This document shows positions 1-10,611 of a stretch of 64,000 bases of DNA, in pieces (the stretch's first letter is position 1; every line of letters starts with the position of its first letter). The stretch spans positions 39,575,617 to 39,639,616 of the forward strand of contig OX411558.1 in NCBI GenBank assembly GCA_948146395.1. The letters run 5' to 3'. Position numbers and translations under genes: made by a program. The notes under the pieces are model-generated. The model was not told the DNA's origin. It saw only the letters and a list, made by a program, of their open reading frames with translations, and searched no databases. Origin of the DNA: Fragum whitleyi. Its lineage: Eukaryota; Mollusca; Bivalvia; Cardiida; Cardiidae.

Positions 1-944
1 AGGTGACCAAAAGAGGTCAAGGGTCAGATTTTTGTGTAAAATGTTCATGTCAGCTTCGCGATTCTATTTTTTTTAATTCTATGGAATTCAAGATGACTCG
101 ATAGTGATTTTCCTCTGTGTATGACAATAAAAGTAAATCTAAGAGTGTCAGCTCAAGTTAGAGGTCAAATGTTAAATATGGAATAAGATAATATAATGTG
201 TCTTCTCCATAACTCTGATGTTCATTTACATGGATTTCCGCAATTTCACACCACCTTGAGATAATAAATAATATGCCATTAGATGAAATCAAACGAAGAG
301 GCCAAGAATGAAACTTTAAGAAAGAAATATAAACGAGCTTGTAGCATAACTATGGTATTTATAAAAGAATAGTCCTGATAAAGTGCTAAGGATAACATCT
401 TTTAATTATTTTACAAACAATAGTTATTTGGATTCATATGCAGAATATGCTTTTGCTACCATTTTATATCTTTATGTCACAACACTCGTGGTCATAATTT
501 TGATATACTGACATCAATTAAAATCGCATTTTCAGAATAAAACAAAACTTTTATCAGAGTTCATTATTATTAATTTGAAGATTTAATCTAAGATTTCTTA
601 ATATGGAGTTCGAGGGCTCAGTATGACAATTCAAAAGGGTTATGAGCTTATTTAAGGGTTATTGATTTGCCTTTCAAAATGATGCAAACAAAAAAAATAA
701 AGAGAGCCAGGGTGTGTTTGATTGTTTTAAATAGAGGTGTGAAATTAAGCTTCAATTTGTATTTTAATAGCATCAGAGACTAATGTAACCTGTTTATATT
801 ACTCTAAGACTTTAGAGTCAGACTTTCTATGAAAAAGCGTATAAAGCTGTTTTCTTGATTGACAAAGAAAAGAGTTTGCGTAGGAAATGTCATTATGGAA
901 AGTTTTCCAGTTGAATATTTCAAATTTAAAGAAGTAATCCTTTA
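1..944. other. gene-free AT-rich stretch
   Basis: I see no coding exon, RNA gene or clear terminal repeat here. Phrases such as 'gaggtcaaatg' and 'cataactctgatgttcatt' resemble the decayed repeat that follows at 945, so part of this may be older copies of it. Confidence 0.4.
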
Positions 945-1250
945 TACGAGATAATCATTCTGATCAACTTTTATGAAGATTTGACCAAAATAGTTACCCT
1001 GGATAATAACAAAGAGAGTGTTATTGAGGATCTCCTTCCAATGGAACGTTACCATTTCAATAAGGTTCATAACTCTGACCAGACAAACATTCTGACCAAC
1101 TTTTATGATGATTGGACCAAAATTGGTCACAGAAGGATAACGGGAATTTGGGCGCTGTTTGTGTGATTTTCAATGGAACCCTGAAAACTGAAATAGGTTC
1201 ATCATAAAAAATCTTTTAGACCTGAAGAGTTTCTGACCAAGTTCCATGGA
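945..1250 (+). repeat. decayed dispersed repeat with two internal units
   Basis: Two related phrases occur about 118 bp apart: 'cattctgatcaacttttatg' and 'cattctgaccaacttttatg', each followed by a 'gattggaccaaaat'-like string, and a weaker third, 'tctgaccaagttccatggag'. This internal period is typical of decayed molluscan repeats containing 'atgaagattggacca'. The short ORFs on both strands here are by-products of the repeat. Confidence 0.45.
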
Positions 1251-1327
1251 GATGGCTACCGTCATTGTACAGTCGATAGTGCATCATTTTACCAATGATC
1301 TTCAATTATAGGGTGTCAGGGAATCTA

Positions 1328-1400
1328 TCCCCAGTTGCGGCACATATCCTTTCTGTAATTTGTCTCCAGCCTACTGGTTGATTATCGCAAACCCGTTGTT
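1328..1400 (+). repeat. SINE body fragment
   Basis: The stretch 'gcggcacatatcctttctgt' through 'ggttgattatcgcaaaccc' matches the region just behind the tRNA-like head of the SINE at 11381 and 57425. The head and 3' tail are missing, so this is a decayed internal fragment. Confidence 0.5.
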
Positions 1401-1445
1401 TTCACTCTAGCAGGCTATTTCGTTTAGGCTGGATCCAAGGATAAG

Positions 1446-3079
1446 GCTTACGTAAAAACCTTTAATTATATTTATGCTATCTATCTTTCCTTTAATTAGA
1501 GCACTGTGTATTCCAATAAGAAACAAAAAGAACTGTGAGTGAAAGCAAGAACTGTGTAAGTTCTTCGAAGATATAGTAACAGAGAAAACCTTTTTGATAT
1601 TTCGGGGCTTAAATATGAAACTAGAATCGGGAAAACTGCAGACGAAAATCGCAGATAAAAAAAGCTAAATATTATGAAAATTCTAGTATTATTTGTATCA
1701 CCGCGTATGTTTATCTTTATCAAAGACCTGGACCATTGAAGAAATTTGATTCATTGTATAACTATAGACTATTGAGTAGCAAAACAATAGTCCCCTTTAA
1801 AAGACCTGTGACTAATGATTTTGGTTGATAATGACGTGCTTAGGCTATGACTATGGGTCATGAATCCCCTCCCCCCAATTGATAATGAAGTACATAGGCC
1901 AACACCTTACGTAAATTACCCCCCTTTCCAATTGTGATAACTATCTCCATTTTATTACTTCCTCGGGAAATAGACCTTTAGGTCACTGCTTGTTTATTTG
2001 TTCCAGAACCTTGTTTTTTGTAGAAGGTTAGCTTAACCCATCAATTAGTAAAATGTCTACAAACATCATATCTTAGTACAATTTTCCTTAATCCTTACAC
2101 TTTGGCCGACCACTGTCCTTGTTATTCCTTAAAATTAAATAAATATTATTACATTACCCTTATTAGTCCATCATTTTGTTGATAAATCACAGATATGTAA
2201 GTTACTAACCTGAGTATGTTAAAAGTTTGCAAAGCCTAATAATGTTCAAAACATTTGAAGTAATCTATTGTTTTGAATTAATTATTAAAGGTTGGAGACA
2301 AATTCACAGAACCATCATATAATTCAAATAGTGACATAATTTCTATTTTCACAATAGAACTATAGACTTTAAATGCAAAAGGACAAATTTATGTAAATCT
2401 ACTACAAGTTATCTCTTAATGTTATCATTCTCATTATAATTTTTCATGAAATTAGAATTTAAAAACGCGATTTCTTCATTTTGAAATAAAAGTGGTTAAT
2501 TTTGGTCCTATTTGATAACCATACATTCATTTTCTTTTTTGTTGATTTACCTATTTTTATCACGAAAAACATAGAAAAAGATTGAGTAAGCTTATCTCAG
2601 ATCTATTTCAAACATTAAATTATATATGTATGACACCAGTGCGTCTTCAAACACTTCATGTTTGGGTTCAATATAAGGCTATTTCTAAAGAATGGTCCAC
2701 GAAAACCCATGACAAATTGTCGAAAAATTTAAGTTTTTCATTAATTTTCAATACAATTAGACAAACTAATTACAGATATACTTTTCGTCTTATTTCAAAT
2801 GTTATTGTAACAAAACCATAATATTTGTCATAAAGTATGGTGACTTAACATTACCATGAAATTGTATTGCGAAATACAAAATTATGATGGGCCAAAAACA
2901 CATTTCCCCCATCTAGATTTTTCTAGACTTTTGATATGTTGAAAAGTAAGTTCAGGATAACATCATAATGCAAAAATAGTTTCTGTTGCAATTTTTTTGA
3001 GGTTGAAGTCTAGATTGACTGGACTATTACTTTATAACATGTTTTACCACTGGAATTTCCATATCATTTCAGCATCAAA
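1446..3079. other. gene-free AT-rich stretch
   Basis: No exon, hairpin element or tandem repeat was recognised. The 79-codon ORF at 2582 has low-complexity AT-driven composition and no domain signal. Confidence 0.4.
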
Positions 3080-3275
3080 ATCCCGGCCTATTTGTCTATC
3101 ACCAATCGGTTGATAAATGTAGACCTATGTAAGATAGCTGCTGGAGGCTAGGAAAGGTTGGGATGGTTGTAGTAGTGTGAGAAATACCCGGAATCCATTT
3201 TTAGGTGCCCCAGCCCACGCGATATGACTGAAAAAATGTTGAAAGCGGCGTAAAATTCAATCCAATCAATTAAGT
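3080..3275 (+). mobile_element. SINE, 5' truncated
   Basis: It begins near the B-box region ('aaaatcccggcc'). It continues through 'tgtctatcaccaatcggttg', 'gtagacctatgtaagatagc' and 'gctggaggctaggaaaggt', and ends with 'ggtgccccagcccacgcgat', 'ttgaaagcggcgtaaaa' and a short CAATCAAT tail. The order of blocks equals that of 10612..10850. The copy is diverged and its tRNA-like head is mostly lost. Confidence 0.75.
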
Positions 3276-3968
3276 ATTTTGATTGGCTTATCAAAATATT
3301 CATAGAAACTACATACTTTTCTTGGACCGGTATGTTAATTCTGTTCTGTATTGTACTTATACTCGGAAGTTTAAATCAAATGAAACACGTACACATTCGA
3401 ATTTTTATATATAGTTTTAATATAGTTTCACTGGTTGTCAACGCATTTCCAGGGTTTTTTTGTTGTTGTTGTTGTTGTTTTATTTTTTGTGTGTGAATGT
3501 TTGTGTGAGGGAGCCATTGACGACCATCTTTAGTATAATCTTACGGCGATTATAAGACCAATCGTACGATTTTCAAAGAGGCACCAGACTTTAATAGTTC
3601 AATCGAACTTTTTTCAGCCGATCAAATTGCAAGAAATATTGAAAGACTTAACTTTCATGTCCTATAACTTTCATGTCCTGTTTTGAGGCAACGTGGGTAT
3701 AAAGATTAATAACACAAATTACATTTTGTGATATATGTACGTGTATTATGCCTTTATAATGACAATTCTACCAAAATCTACATTCGAAATAGAATGAAAT
3801 CTATACAAAATAAATATTTTTATTGCATGTTGATTGCATGTTAGTGCCAAAGCCTTTTCAAAAAGTTCGGAGACAAAGGTTTTTTAGAGGAAAATTATAA
3901 AAAGAATTGTAAGAAAGATATAGCCTGCTGAGTGAACGATCACTATAATGTCTTATTGAAGGTAGCAA

Positions 3969-4257
3969 GGACGTAACTCCCATTACGCAATTTACGCGAG
4001 TGCGTAAAGGAAATAATCCTCTGTTGAAAAATATCGTAAGTAAATGATCATAACATCGAAACTACAGCTTATCTAAGCTGCAGTTACGCTGTTTTGATTG
4101 TTCACCAACGCTCAAATCACAAAAAGGGAAATAACGAAGGGCATTCATCTTTTGTCACAGTCGTCATACACTGTATATCGCCTAAAGTTATCCTATATAT
4201 TCTTTAGTTGTCGCCTTTTGAGTGCGTATAAATTTCAAAGGCCTAGATACGCCTATG
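3969..4257 (+). mobile_element. family M element
   Basis: It matches 49292..49552 in the opposite orientation over its whole length. Shared blocks include 'gtaactcccat', 'gaaataatcctctgttgaaa', 'gggcattcatcttttgtc' and 'gagtgcgtataaatttcaaa', ending 'ctagatacgcctatg'. It contains an inner inverted repeat around 'acatcgaaactacagcttat'. No coding capacity; presumably non-autonomous. A family C element directly abuts its right end. Confidence 0.7.
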
Positions 4258-4417
4258 GTTAGTGAACTCGTAATAGTTTCTCTATATTTTGGAACTCATG
4301 ACCATTCATAATATTTACCGAAGTTTCATAGTGAACCCTTTAGAAAACCTCGGTTAACGCAGTTAAATTGCATGACTTCCGAAACGCAGCGAAACTATTA
4401 CGTATCTACTAACTTAA
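4258..4417 (+). mobile_element. family C MITE
   Basis: Left end 'gttagtgaactcgtaatagt', right end 'cgaaactattacgtatctac', and an inner 'aacctcggttaac' block. This fits the roughly 160-bp palindromic family whose best copy is at 54500..54667. The ORF from 4372 starts within it and is not a gene. Confidence 0.65.
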
Positions 4418-4872
4418 GCCACAAGAAAACATGTATTGATGCTAAAATACAAATTAGTACTAGGTGGGCGACACCTCAAGGGTTTCCCCGAAGAGAAATG
4501 ATGAGAAGATGTATTTCACGGTTGATCATATTCATAACTGTTTGCGAAAAAAAAGAGAAAATGATCAGTGTAAGATCGATGGGCTTTATGTTACAGCAAA
4601 ATCGTATATTTTATCGGTGTAAAACATTTCGTTCCGAAGGAATCGAACAACGTTCGATTCATTCTTCTCTTCATTCCTCTATCTAGAAAAAAAATTATAA
4701 TCGCATACATGAATCAACCTTAAATCTTAACGAAAGGCTTATCTTCATTCCCGCACTTTAGCTTGAGCATAGTAGTAGCATTATAATATTACAACTATCG
4801 CTTTAACAAAACAAGTTGCCTTGGACTGTTTTTCTTGACTATGCTTATTTATTTAATCATTGTACCAATCAT

Positions 4873-5092
4873 ACGCTTATAAATTCACTTCATCAAAAAA
4901 AATGGAGTTATTTGACGAATTTCAATGAAATGTTGATCTTTTTGAACGATTTCGATTTGTTCTTAACGATTTTGTTTGTGAGTGATTTGAGACAGTGAGT
5001 ATTCGGAATGGATGGATCGCTGTATCAGCGATTTCGAATGGTTTTGATCGTGGTGAATGTCAATTTTACGGTGTTACTGACAGTATTCGATG
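4873..5092 (-). mobile_element. family B MITE, fragment
   Basis: The right part carries the reversed left arm of family B: 'cgatttcgaatggttttgat', 'ggtgaatgtcaattttacgg', ending 'tgttactgacagta'. The central palindrome is absent. A full family B copy follows about 130 bp downstream in the opposite orientation. Confidence 0.6.
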
Positions 5093-5219
5093 AACAAAAA
5101 TCCTATATATAATTAAATTAAATCACGTAACTAAGGGTGAAACAGAAAAAATGTGATAGCTTCTCAATAAAAATGAGAGTTTCAATGTAGGGCGACCTAA
5201 ATATTGAATTAAGGCAAAG

Positions 5220-5652
5220 TACAGTAAGTAACACCGTGAAATTGACAAATTTTCCAATCAAAACTATTCTAAATCGCTCACTCAGCGCTCTAATCATTCA
5301 TTCCAAACACACACTAAGACCATTCAAAAACGCTCCAAAGTAAACAAAAAAGATAAGGTCAACAACTACATTCAAAATTAATAAAGCTGGAGAAAAATCG
5401 AGAATTCTATGACATGATTGAAATTGTAAGCGTCTGATTGGTTCTTGAAGAAATAGGAATCTATTTATAGAACTTGTTTTGTTATTTTATTAAAGGGAGG
5501 TGATAAACATCGCTAATTTTGTTCATTGGAAGCAAAATCAGCGATAAAGGATTACATCCCCCTTAATTTCAACTAAGACTCGAACTAAACACTCATTCAA
5601 TGTCATTCGAAAATTATACACCATGTCAATTCCACGATGTTATTAACTGTAA
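5220..5652 (+). mobile_element. family B MITE, near full length
   Basis: Opens with 'tacagtaagtaacaccgtga' and runs through the CATTCATTCCAAAC block, 'gcgtctgattggttcttgaa', 'aggaatctatttatagaact' and the central palindrome (GGGAGGTGAT ... ATTACATCCC). It closes with 'tcaattccacgatgttatta' and 'actgta'. The ends form an inverted repeat. No ORF of note; non-autonomous. Confidence 0.85.
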
Positions 5653-5938
5653 CAAAATTTTGATCGCCATACTTTGAAATTAACTTAGCATTGTAATTCA
5701 CCGATTTCTTATCAATTATCATTTTCGGCATATTAATATAGTACGTCCATTGTATCAATCGGTGAAGGTTTCCTATTAAAAGCGATCCCCGGGAATATTT
5801 TCTATCAATTCGGAGGGAAACTGTTTAGTCTATATTTAATTTTCAAAGTTTTCAATACAAATTCATAAGTTATTTATTCGGAGATATGAGAAATGTTTCC
5901 AAACTTATTGCAAAAATCCTTGGACACATTTTGTTTGG

Positions 5939-6069
5939 CCCTGCGTTCAGTCTCACAAAACGGTGCAAAGTGATTATAAATTATATCCTGCTTTGCATGC
6001 AAATGCGCATGAAAAGCGGGGGTTTAGCTTGAAAACAGTTTGCACCGTCTTGTCATCCCGAACGCAAGG
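5939..6069. mobile_element. family A MITE
   Basis: Left end 'ccctgcgttcagtctcacaa' and right end 'ttgtcatcccgaacgcaagg' form terminal inverted repeats around a palindromic core with 'cctgctttgcatgcaaatgc'. It begins 14 bases beyond the stop codon of the PLAC8-like gene (minus strand), so it probably lies in that gene's 3' untranslated region. Confidence 0.8.
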
Positions 6070-6082
6070 TAGGTTTTCATGG

Positions 6083-6276
6083 TTACTCCCGAGCCATGGA
6101 CATAATTCCGATATCCTTGATTTCCTGAGCCTCTTGGACCAGCGTGCACAGCGGACAGAAAAAGATGGCCAAACAGTCGTTGCACGTGTTGCCCTCTATC
6201 CCGCTGTGTTCTCGTATTTTACCGCGGACATTCACGGCCACCACGAGATTGACGATGGGTAGGAGATAGGCTGTGC
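6083..6276 (-). CDS. PLAC8/cornifelin-like protein, last coding exon
   Basis: This minus-strand exon follows an acceptor 'ttgttactttcag' and completes the Gly codon begun by the upstream exon. It then encodes 63 residues and a TAA at 6085-6083. Visible motifs are VRGKIREHSGIEG, then CNDCLAIFFCPLCTLVQEAQEIK, which is the second Cys-rich half of the PLAC8 family (IRxxxGIxGxxxxDC...FCPxCxLxQExxE). The stretch LLPIVNLVVAV is hydrophobic. Family members are small Cys-rich, often membrane-associated proteins, reported in metal handling and epithelial biology; the role here is not known. A possible poly(A) signal (AATAAA, reverse strand) lies at 5878-5873, beyond the family A MITE. The exon ends about as expected for the family and shows no disabling change, so the gene may be active. 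Confidence 0.88.
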
Positions 6277-6311
6277 CTGAAAGTAACAATTCATCAACAA
6301 TCAGTAAGTTT

Positions 6312-6600
6312 TTTATACCCCCGCATCGAAAGATCGGGGCTTTATTGTTTTACCGTTGTCCGTTTGTCTGTCTGCAAAACTTAACAAAAAAAAACTTAAT
6401 ATTGTCAACAATGCTAATTGTTGGCGTGATCTTGATAATGCAAATCTACAGATACCAAGGTCAAGGCATTTTGACAAGGTCGAGGTCAAATTTAAAAAAA
6501 AATGCCGTTTGGGAGGCTTTCGTTGTTGTTGTTGTTGTTTTGTATTTTACTTTTAAGTCACATCTTGTTTTATTTTAAAAGGATGTTGCGCCGCTTTTAA
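6312..6600 (+). repeat. possible dispersed repeat fragment in intron
   Basis: Starts 'tataccccc gcatcgaaag' followed by 'gtccgtttgtctgtctgc', a style seen in dispersed molluscan repeats. It has only weak support inside this window. The tail 'gatgttgcgccgctttt' with 'aggagcacctaaccatcgat' looks like a decayed reverse SINE tail (about 6580..6660). It lies in the intron between the two PLAC8-like exons. Confidence 0.3.
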
Positions 6601-6766
6601 AACATGTAGTTAGGAGCACCTAACCATCGATTCCTATACATTTTCTTAGCATGACATATTTTCGGAGCTTCAAACTTCGAGTTCGAATCCAGATTGTGTA
6701 ACCATTGAACAAGCTTCAAATATATTTATATGTCCCTGATAACCGTCAGAGCCCAAATCGGTAACT

Positions 6767-6940
6767 AGCTGTATATTGTGAACATTGCTAACTTTTCGCA
6801 AATTATACCCTACTTTGCACGTGAACTTGCGTGCAAACACGGGTATAATTATTTTACCCTGTTTTGCGCGTGAATATTGCCTTAAAAGTGGAGTAATTTT
6901 GCAAACAGTTTGCATCATTGTCATTCTTAACGCTAGCCAA
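6767..6940. mobile_element. family A-like MITE, rearranged
   Basis: Contains 'ttataccctactttgcacgt', 'gcgtgcaaacacgggtataa', then a second core-like block 'taccctgttttgcgcgtgaa', and an end 'gcaaacagtttgcatcattg' with 'tcattcttaacgc'. It reads as a family A copy with a duplicated or doubled core. It lies in the PLAC8-like intron. Confidence 0.55.
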
Positions 6941-7370
6941 ATTGTCATTCAAACGATAGATTCTGTAAAATGGCTTTATCATTACACTATACATACATTT
7001 AAGAGATGAAGAGAGTATTTGTTGATTTAATTAAGGTATGACACTAGAGACCTAATCACACTGTATGAATACGCGAAGCTGATTTAAATATGAGTATGAT
7101 AAGGTTTTTAGTTCATACCAGTATGACATAAACAAATAATATCTTCATATCTTATAATTTGATATCATGAAGCAAAATTGTAAGAATGATTAATTATGAG
7201 AGCAATTTCCTTTGGGACTACTTTTTGTAGAAGCTTACAAAAAGCTGCGTACTCAAAAAAGTTTTCATTGAGAAATGAAACCAATTTTTCAGCCAGTTTG
7301 GATGCCCCAAAATTGGCGGAATCACCTAAAATAAAATCATTCAAAAAAAATGAACATTGGTTCGCCTTAC

Positions 7371-7494
7371 CACACATGCAGCAGCTCCCTTCGCCAATTT
7401 TCTCCGCATTCTGTCCGAACACCACGCACGGTACGAAGTAGGCAATAATGCAGATACCGAAATCGTCAAAACAGTTGAATAATCCGTGACGCCA
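7371..7494 (-). CDS. PLAC8/cornifelin-like protein, upstream coding exon
   Basis: On the minus strand an acceptor 'tataatttcag' precedes TGG at 7494. The exon encodes 41 residues plus one base and ends at a good donor (GTAAGG at 7370). The protein begins WRHGLFNCFDDFGIC and continues AYFVPCVVFGQNAEKIGEG then SCCMC. This is the first half of the PLAC8 domain: Trp, Gly-Leu-Phe, Cys-Phe-Asp, paired Cys and a Gly-x-Asn-Ala-Glu motif. The phase-1 donor fits the 2-base start of the last exon, making a continuous domain over a 1094-bp intron. A start codon is missing. PLAC8 proteins often have a short variable N-terminus in a separate exon, which I could not find to the right. Confidence 0.87.
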
Positions 7495-7514
7495 CTGAAA
7501 TTATACAATATAAA

Positions 7515-7676
7515 TGGCTGGAGGTAATGAATATAGCTAATTTTGTTCATCTTGAACAAAATTAGCCATGTAGATTTACCTCCCTTTAATTTCACTAAAA
7601 ACTCGCTCCACACACTCATTCAATTTCATTCCAAAATCATTCATCTTGTCAATTTTATGATGATGTTATTCAACAC
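7515..7676 (+). mobile_element. family B MITE, right half
   Basis: Carries the central palindrome ('gctaattttgttcatcttga', then TTACCTCCCTTTAATTTCAC) and the right arm ('ctcgctccacacactcattc') to 'tcaattttatgatgatgtta'. The left arm is missing. It separates the intact PLAC8-like exon from its decayed duplicate and truncates the latter. Confidence 0.75.
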
Positions 7677-7751
7677 CATACAAATAAACACCCGGTATGA
7701 AAAAAGCGATGGTGCTGATACTAAAAACAGCTTAACAATCCGTGACGCCAC
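7677..7751 (-). pseudogene. decayed duplicate of the PLAC8-like upstream exon
   Basis: On the minus strand the acceptor and first exon bases read 'tttcagtggcgtcacggatt', identical to 20 bases at the intact exon boundary 7500..7481. The start therefore still codes WRHGLL-CF, but a stop and a frame change follow. In a shifted frame 'FFIPGVYLYG' can be aligned with YFVPCVVFG. The copy ends where the family B MITE begins. I read this as a relic of tandem exon duplication in the same gene; a separate neighbouring paralogue that lost its other exons is an alternative. Confidence 0.7.
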
Positions 7752-7876
7752 TGAAATCAAATAAATTACGAGGGGGGTTTCAGACGTTCGTGGACTGACG
7801 TCATACCTCAATGATTTCCGTTGAACAGTTTTCGAGATATGGAAAAAGTTCAAGGATTTTTGGAAGAACCCTCGTA

Positions 7877-8072
7877 CGGGACATCTCCAACAGTTTCACA
7901 GGAGCGTAAGTAAAGATTCAGATCAGATTGTGCATCCGCACTGTCTGATCAGAGTCTTCGCAAAACAATAGAAAGCTACGGGCACATTTGTAAAACAGTT
8001 TATTGATAGATAAAGTTCCTAATGCCTGACCATGACGTAGTCATGTAATTGTTGAAAATGTCACGCGAACGC
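7877..8072. mobile_element. family D element, diverged
   Basis: Contains 'acatctccaacagtttcaca', 'cagattgtgcatccgcactg' with 'tctgatcagagtcttcgc', and the closing arm 'attgttgaaaatgtcacgcg'. These match the order of blocks in 22334..22565. Confidence 0.65.
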
Positions 8073-8149
8073 CCCTTTACTGTCATTGGATTTGAACGTT
8101 GCAAGATACGGCAACGTCGCCAGGCCCTGACTGGTTCGACGTCTTGCAG

Positions 8150-8275
8150 AAAGGATCACCTGGAAAACCCATAAATAAAATATTTGAAAAAGAGTTTGGC
8201 CCCAAAAGAGGTCAACCGGAAGTCGCATTTCAAGATTCTCACGCAGAAATGGAGACAAATTATTCTAGATCCGGA
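8150..8275 (+). repeat. family L repeat, possible transposase remnant
   Basis: The stretch 'aaataaaatatttgaaaaag' through 'aaagaggtcaaccggaagtc' also occurs at 18130..18250. In one frame it reads INKIFEKEFGPKRGQPEVAF, and the other copy reads similarly after a frame change. Two copies sharing an amino-acid-like pattern suggest a decayed coding piece, perhaps the DNA-binding part of a pogo/psq-type transposase. That family guess is weak. Confidence 0.35.
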
Positions 8276-8309
8276 TGAATGGCAAATGCGAAAAATATCA
8301 ATATCTGTC

Positions 8310-8380
8310 AGACTGCGCATTCATGGTCAGCTACTTTACGCCGTACTATAAAATGGTTCCTTTTCACTCGACAGGTCACA
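8310..8380 (-). mobile_element. family E fragment
   Basis: 'cagctactttacgccgtact' followed by 'atggttccttttcactcgac' and 'aggtcaca' is the reverse complement of the family E left arm (compare 19367..19430). The remainder of the element is missing. Confidence 0.5.
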
Positions 8381-8384
8381 TTAC

Positions 8385-9721
8385 AATTTGAAAAGCATGA
8401 ATTATTAGTGTCTTTCGAAGAGTGCCTTCCCTGGCAAAATAGTGCAGACAGTTGTAGTTTTAGTGTTGAAACCTTTCGAAATCCGTTTTCTCGACCTCAT
8501 TTATCATCATTATTAGTATGGATTGAATCATCATCAGTATTTTTTTTTTATTACTATTATTTGAATGTTTTGTTGCTTTGTTAGAATATATTCATCCGCC
8601 GCTTTTATAACTGTTATTGTTATGATTATGATTATCATTGTAATTATCATCATTATCATTGTAAACATTATCATTATTATTGTTGTTGTGGCAGTTGAAT
8701 CAATTTTGATTTGTGCATCTTATGGTTATTCTATTTGCGAATGTCGAAAGGACCATTGCATCGTGTAAGGACAAGAAGTTAGATAGGCTCTTTCCCATTA
8801 TCGAACCTGAGGAAAGACTGACACCACCGTTAAATATCCATAAAGCCGTATAGCCGGCCTTTTAGTTGTCGACAGCTCGGCCAGTCTTATCAGAGGAAAG
8901 AGAAATTAGGGGAGATAACCCCCAAAAGGTGTAAGCTGTATAATCGTACGTTATCTTTCTTTGTTTGTTTTGCTATTCATAATTGTTCTTTAACGTTTTA
9001 TTTATTCACTTTTAACTCCCAAAAATGTCAACAGATATTGTAAACATACATTCGAGCCAGTGTTGGACATTCAGACTACTTCGTTTTCCCCGTCTTGTCT
9101 GCATTTAAAAGAAATAAACTAACTTATAATCGGTTACTAAAGTAATGAACGCAAATTATTGCTTGATGATATTGAAGATGCATGTGTTGGTTGAATTCTG
9201 ATAGCTTATACAATTGATTGACAGCGAAACCAAAATTCACAAAAAATATTTAGGGAAAGTAATGTGATTTGCATGAGAGCTCGGGAACCTCAATTTCAAC
9301 ATTAACATAGGCGGGTATTAAATATTCAGTTGCCTCATTTACGGGAATGGACGCATGAAAGAATGTTTTCTTTACTTATTAGTACTCTGCCATCTTTTTG
9401 GCACCGAAAAGCTTGTGGTATTTCAACAACACAACGGTATTTCCTCGACTGAAATTTTGAAAATGTTTGTGACCTTTTTAAAGTAGAGGTTGGCGTCTTC
9501 TTTTGTGTGCCACTCAAGTTGTGTTTATCCTTTAAGAAAAAATACCAATAAGTTTGAATTGATTTAATTCTATTTCAATGTCATATTCTATTCAATTCAG
9601 TTGGTGTAAATAGATATGTCGAAGAAATTGAAACACAAAGTGCCCGTTTAGAAGGATTGCTTTCTTCAGAAAGACTCTGCTGAGTTGTCGCATGTTGGTC
9701 ACCGAATCACCGTGACTAAAT
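8385..9721. other. gene-free stretch with ATT/ATC-rich simple sequence
   Basis: The segment 8606..8700 is an imperfect simple repeat (ATTATCATT, GTTATGATTATG), and the short ORF there is its translation. Beyond that I see no exon, RNA gene or element; the segment 8815..8960 is GC-richer but not recognised. Confidence 0.4.
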
Positions 9722-9958
9722 TACAGTTAACAACATCGTGAAACGGACAATCTGAATAATACTGGAACTTGTATGCATATTTCATTAAAGGGAGGTAATA
9801 ATTTTCGTTAATTTTGTTCATCTTGAACAAAATTAGCGAAGATGGATTACTTTCCTTTGATTTCACTCAAAACTCGCTCCACACACTCATTCTATTTCAT
9901 TCCAAATCCATTCCAATATTATTCAGCTTGTCAATTCCACGGTGTTGTTAACTGTATC
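9722..9958 (+). mobile_element. family B MITE with internal deletion
   Basis: Begins 'acagttaacaacatcgtgaa' and jumps after about 40 bases to 'ggaacttgtatgcatatttc'. It then has the complete central palindrome and right arm, ending 'cacggtgttgttaactgta'. About 200 bp of left arm is missing. Confidence 0.8.
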
Positions 9959-10183
9959 AATATAGTATCGTTTGACTTCCAAATCCTTCTAACTATTGCA
10001 TGAATTAGCTGTAGTTACTTGGCTTTGGTATGTAACCAAAGATTTTCTTAATATGAAAGAAAACAATAGAATCAGGATATAATATACGTGTTAAGTTCCT
10101 TTTAAATCGATATGTACATTTGCGTTATGTACATTTGCCCAGCTGTTTCAAAATAATCGTAAATATTTATTAGTAACGTAGTA

Positions 10184-10224
10184 TTTTTTTTTTGTTTTGT
10201 TTTTTTTTTTTTTTTTGTTTTTTT
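10184..10224 (+). repeat. T-rich homopolymer tract
   Basis: Runs of T broken by single G residues. The short ORFs across it on both strands are artefacts of composition. Confidence 0.8.
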
Positions 10225-10396
10225 GGTAGCATAGTAACAGTTTTCTTCATTATACCTTACAATACAAGAAAAAACGTATTCATTCAAGAAACACCGACAG
10301 TAGAAAATAAGATAAAGTCGTTTTTTAAATCAAAGAAAAACAATTCAATAGAAACGTCAATAACGTTGTATGTGCGTAATACAAACAATTCTTATT

Positions 10397-10522
10397 CCCT
10401 GCGTTCAGGATGACAAAACGGTGCACACTGTTTATCGATAATACCCCGCTTTGCCAGTGCACTTGCGTGCAAAGCGGGGTAATAATGGCAAACAGTGTGC
10501 ACCGTTTTATCATCATGAAAGC
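10397..10522. mobile_element. family A MITE
   Basis: Terminal inverted repeats: left 'ccctgcgttcaggatgacaa', right 'ccgttttatcatcatgaaag'. Core 'aataccccgctttgccagtg' pairs with 'cgtgcaaagcggggtaataa'. It can form a nearly complete hairpin. Confidence 0.85.
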
Positions 10523-10611
10523 CGTGCTTTTAAATACAATTAAAAAGTATCATTAACAAGTATTACTTATAACCACAATGCCTTAAAGATGATAGAAAGT
10601 GTTTATGAGAA

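Noticed and set aside
5963..6262. 99-codon plus-strand ORF
   Set aside because: It overlaps the PLAC8-like exon antisense and a family A MITE; the minus strand carries the conserved motifs.
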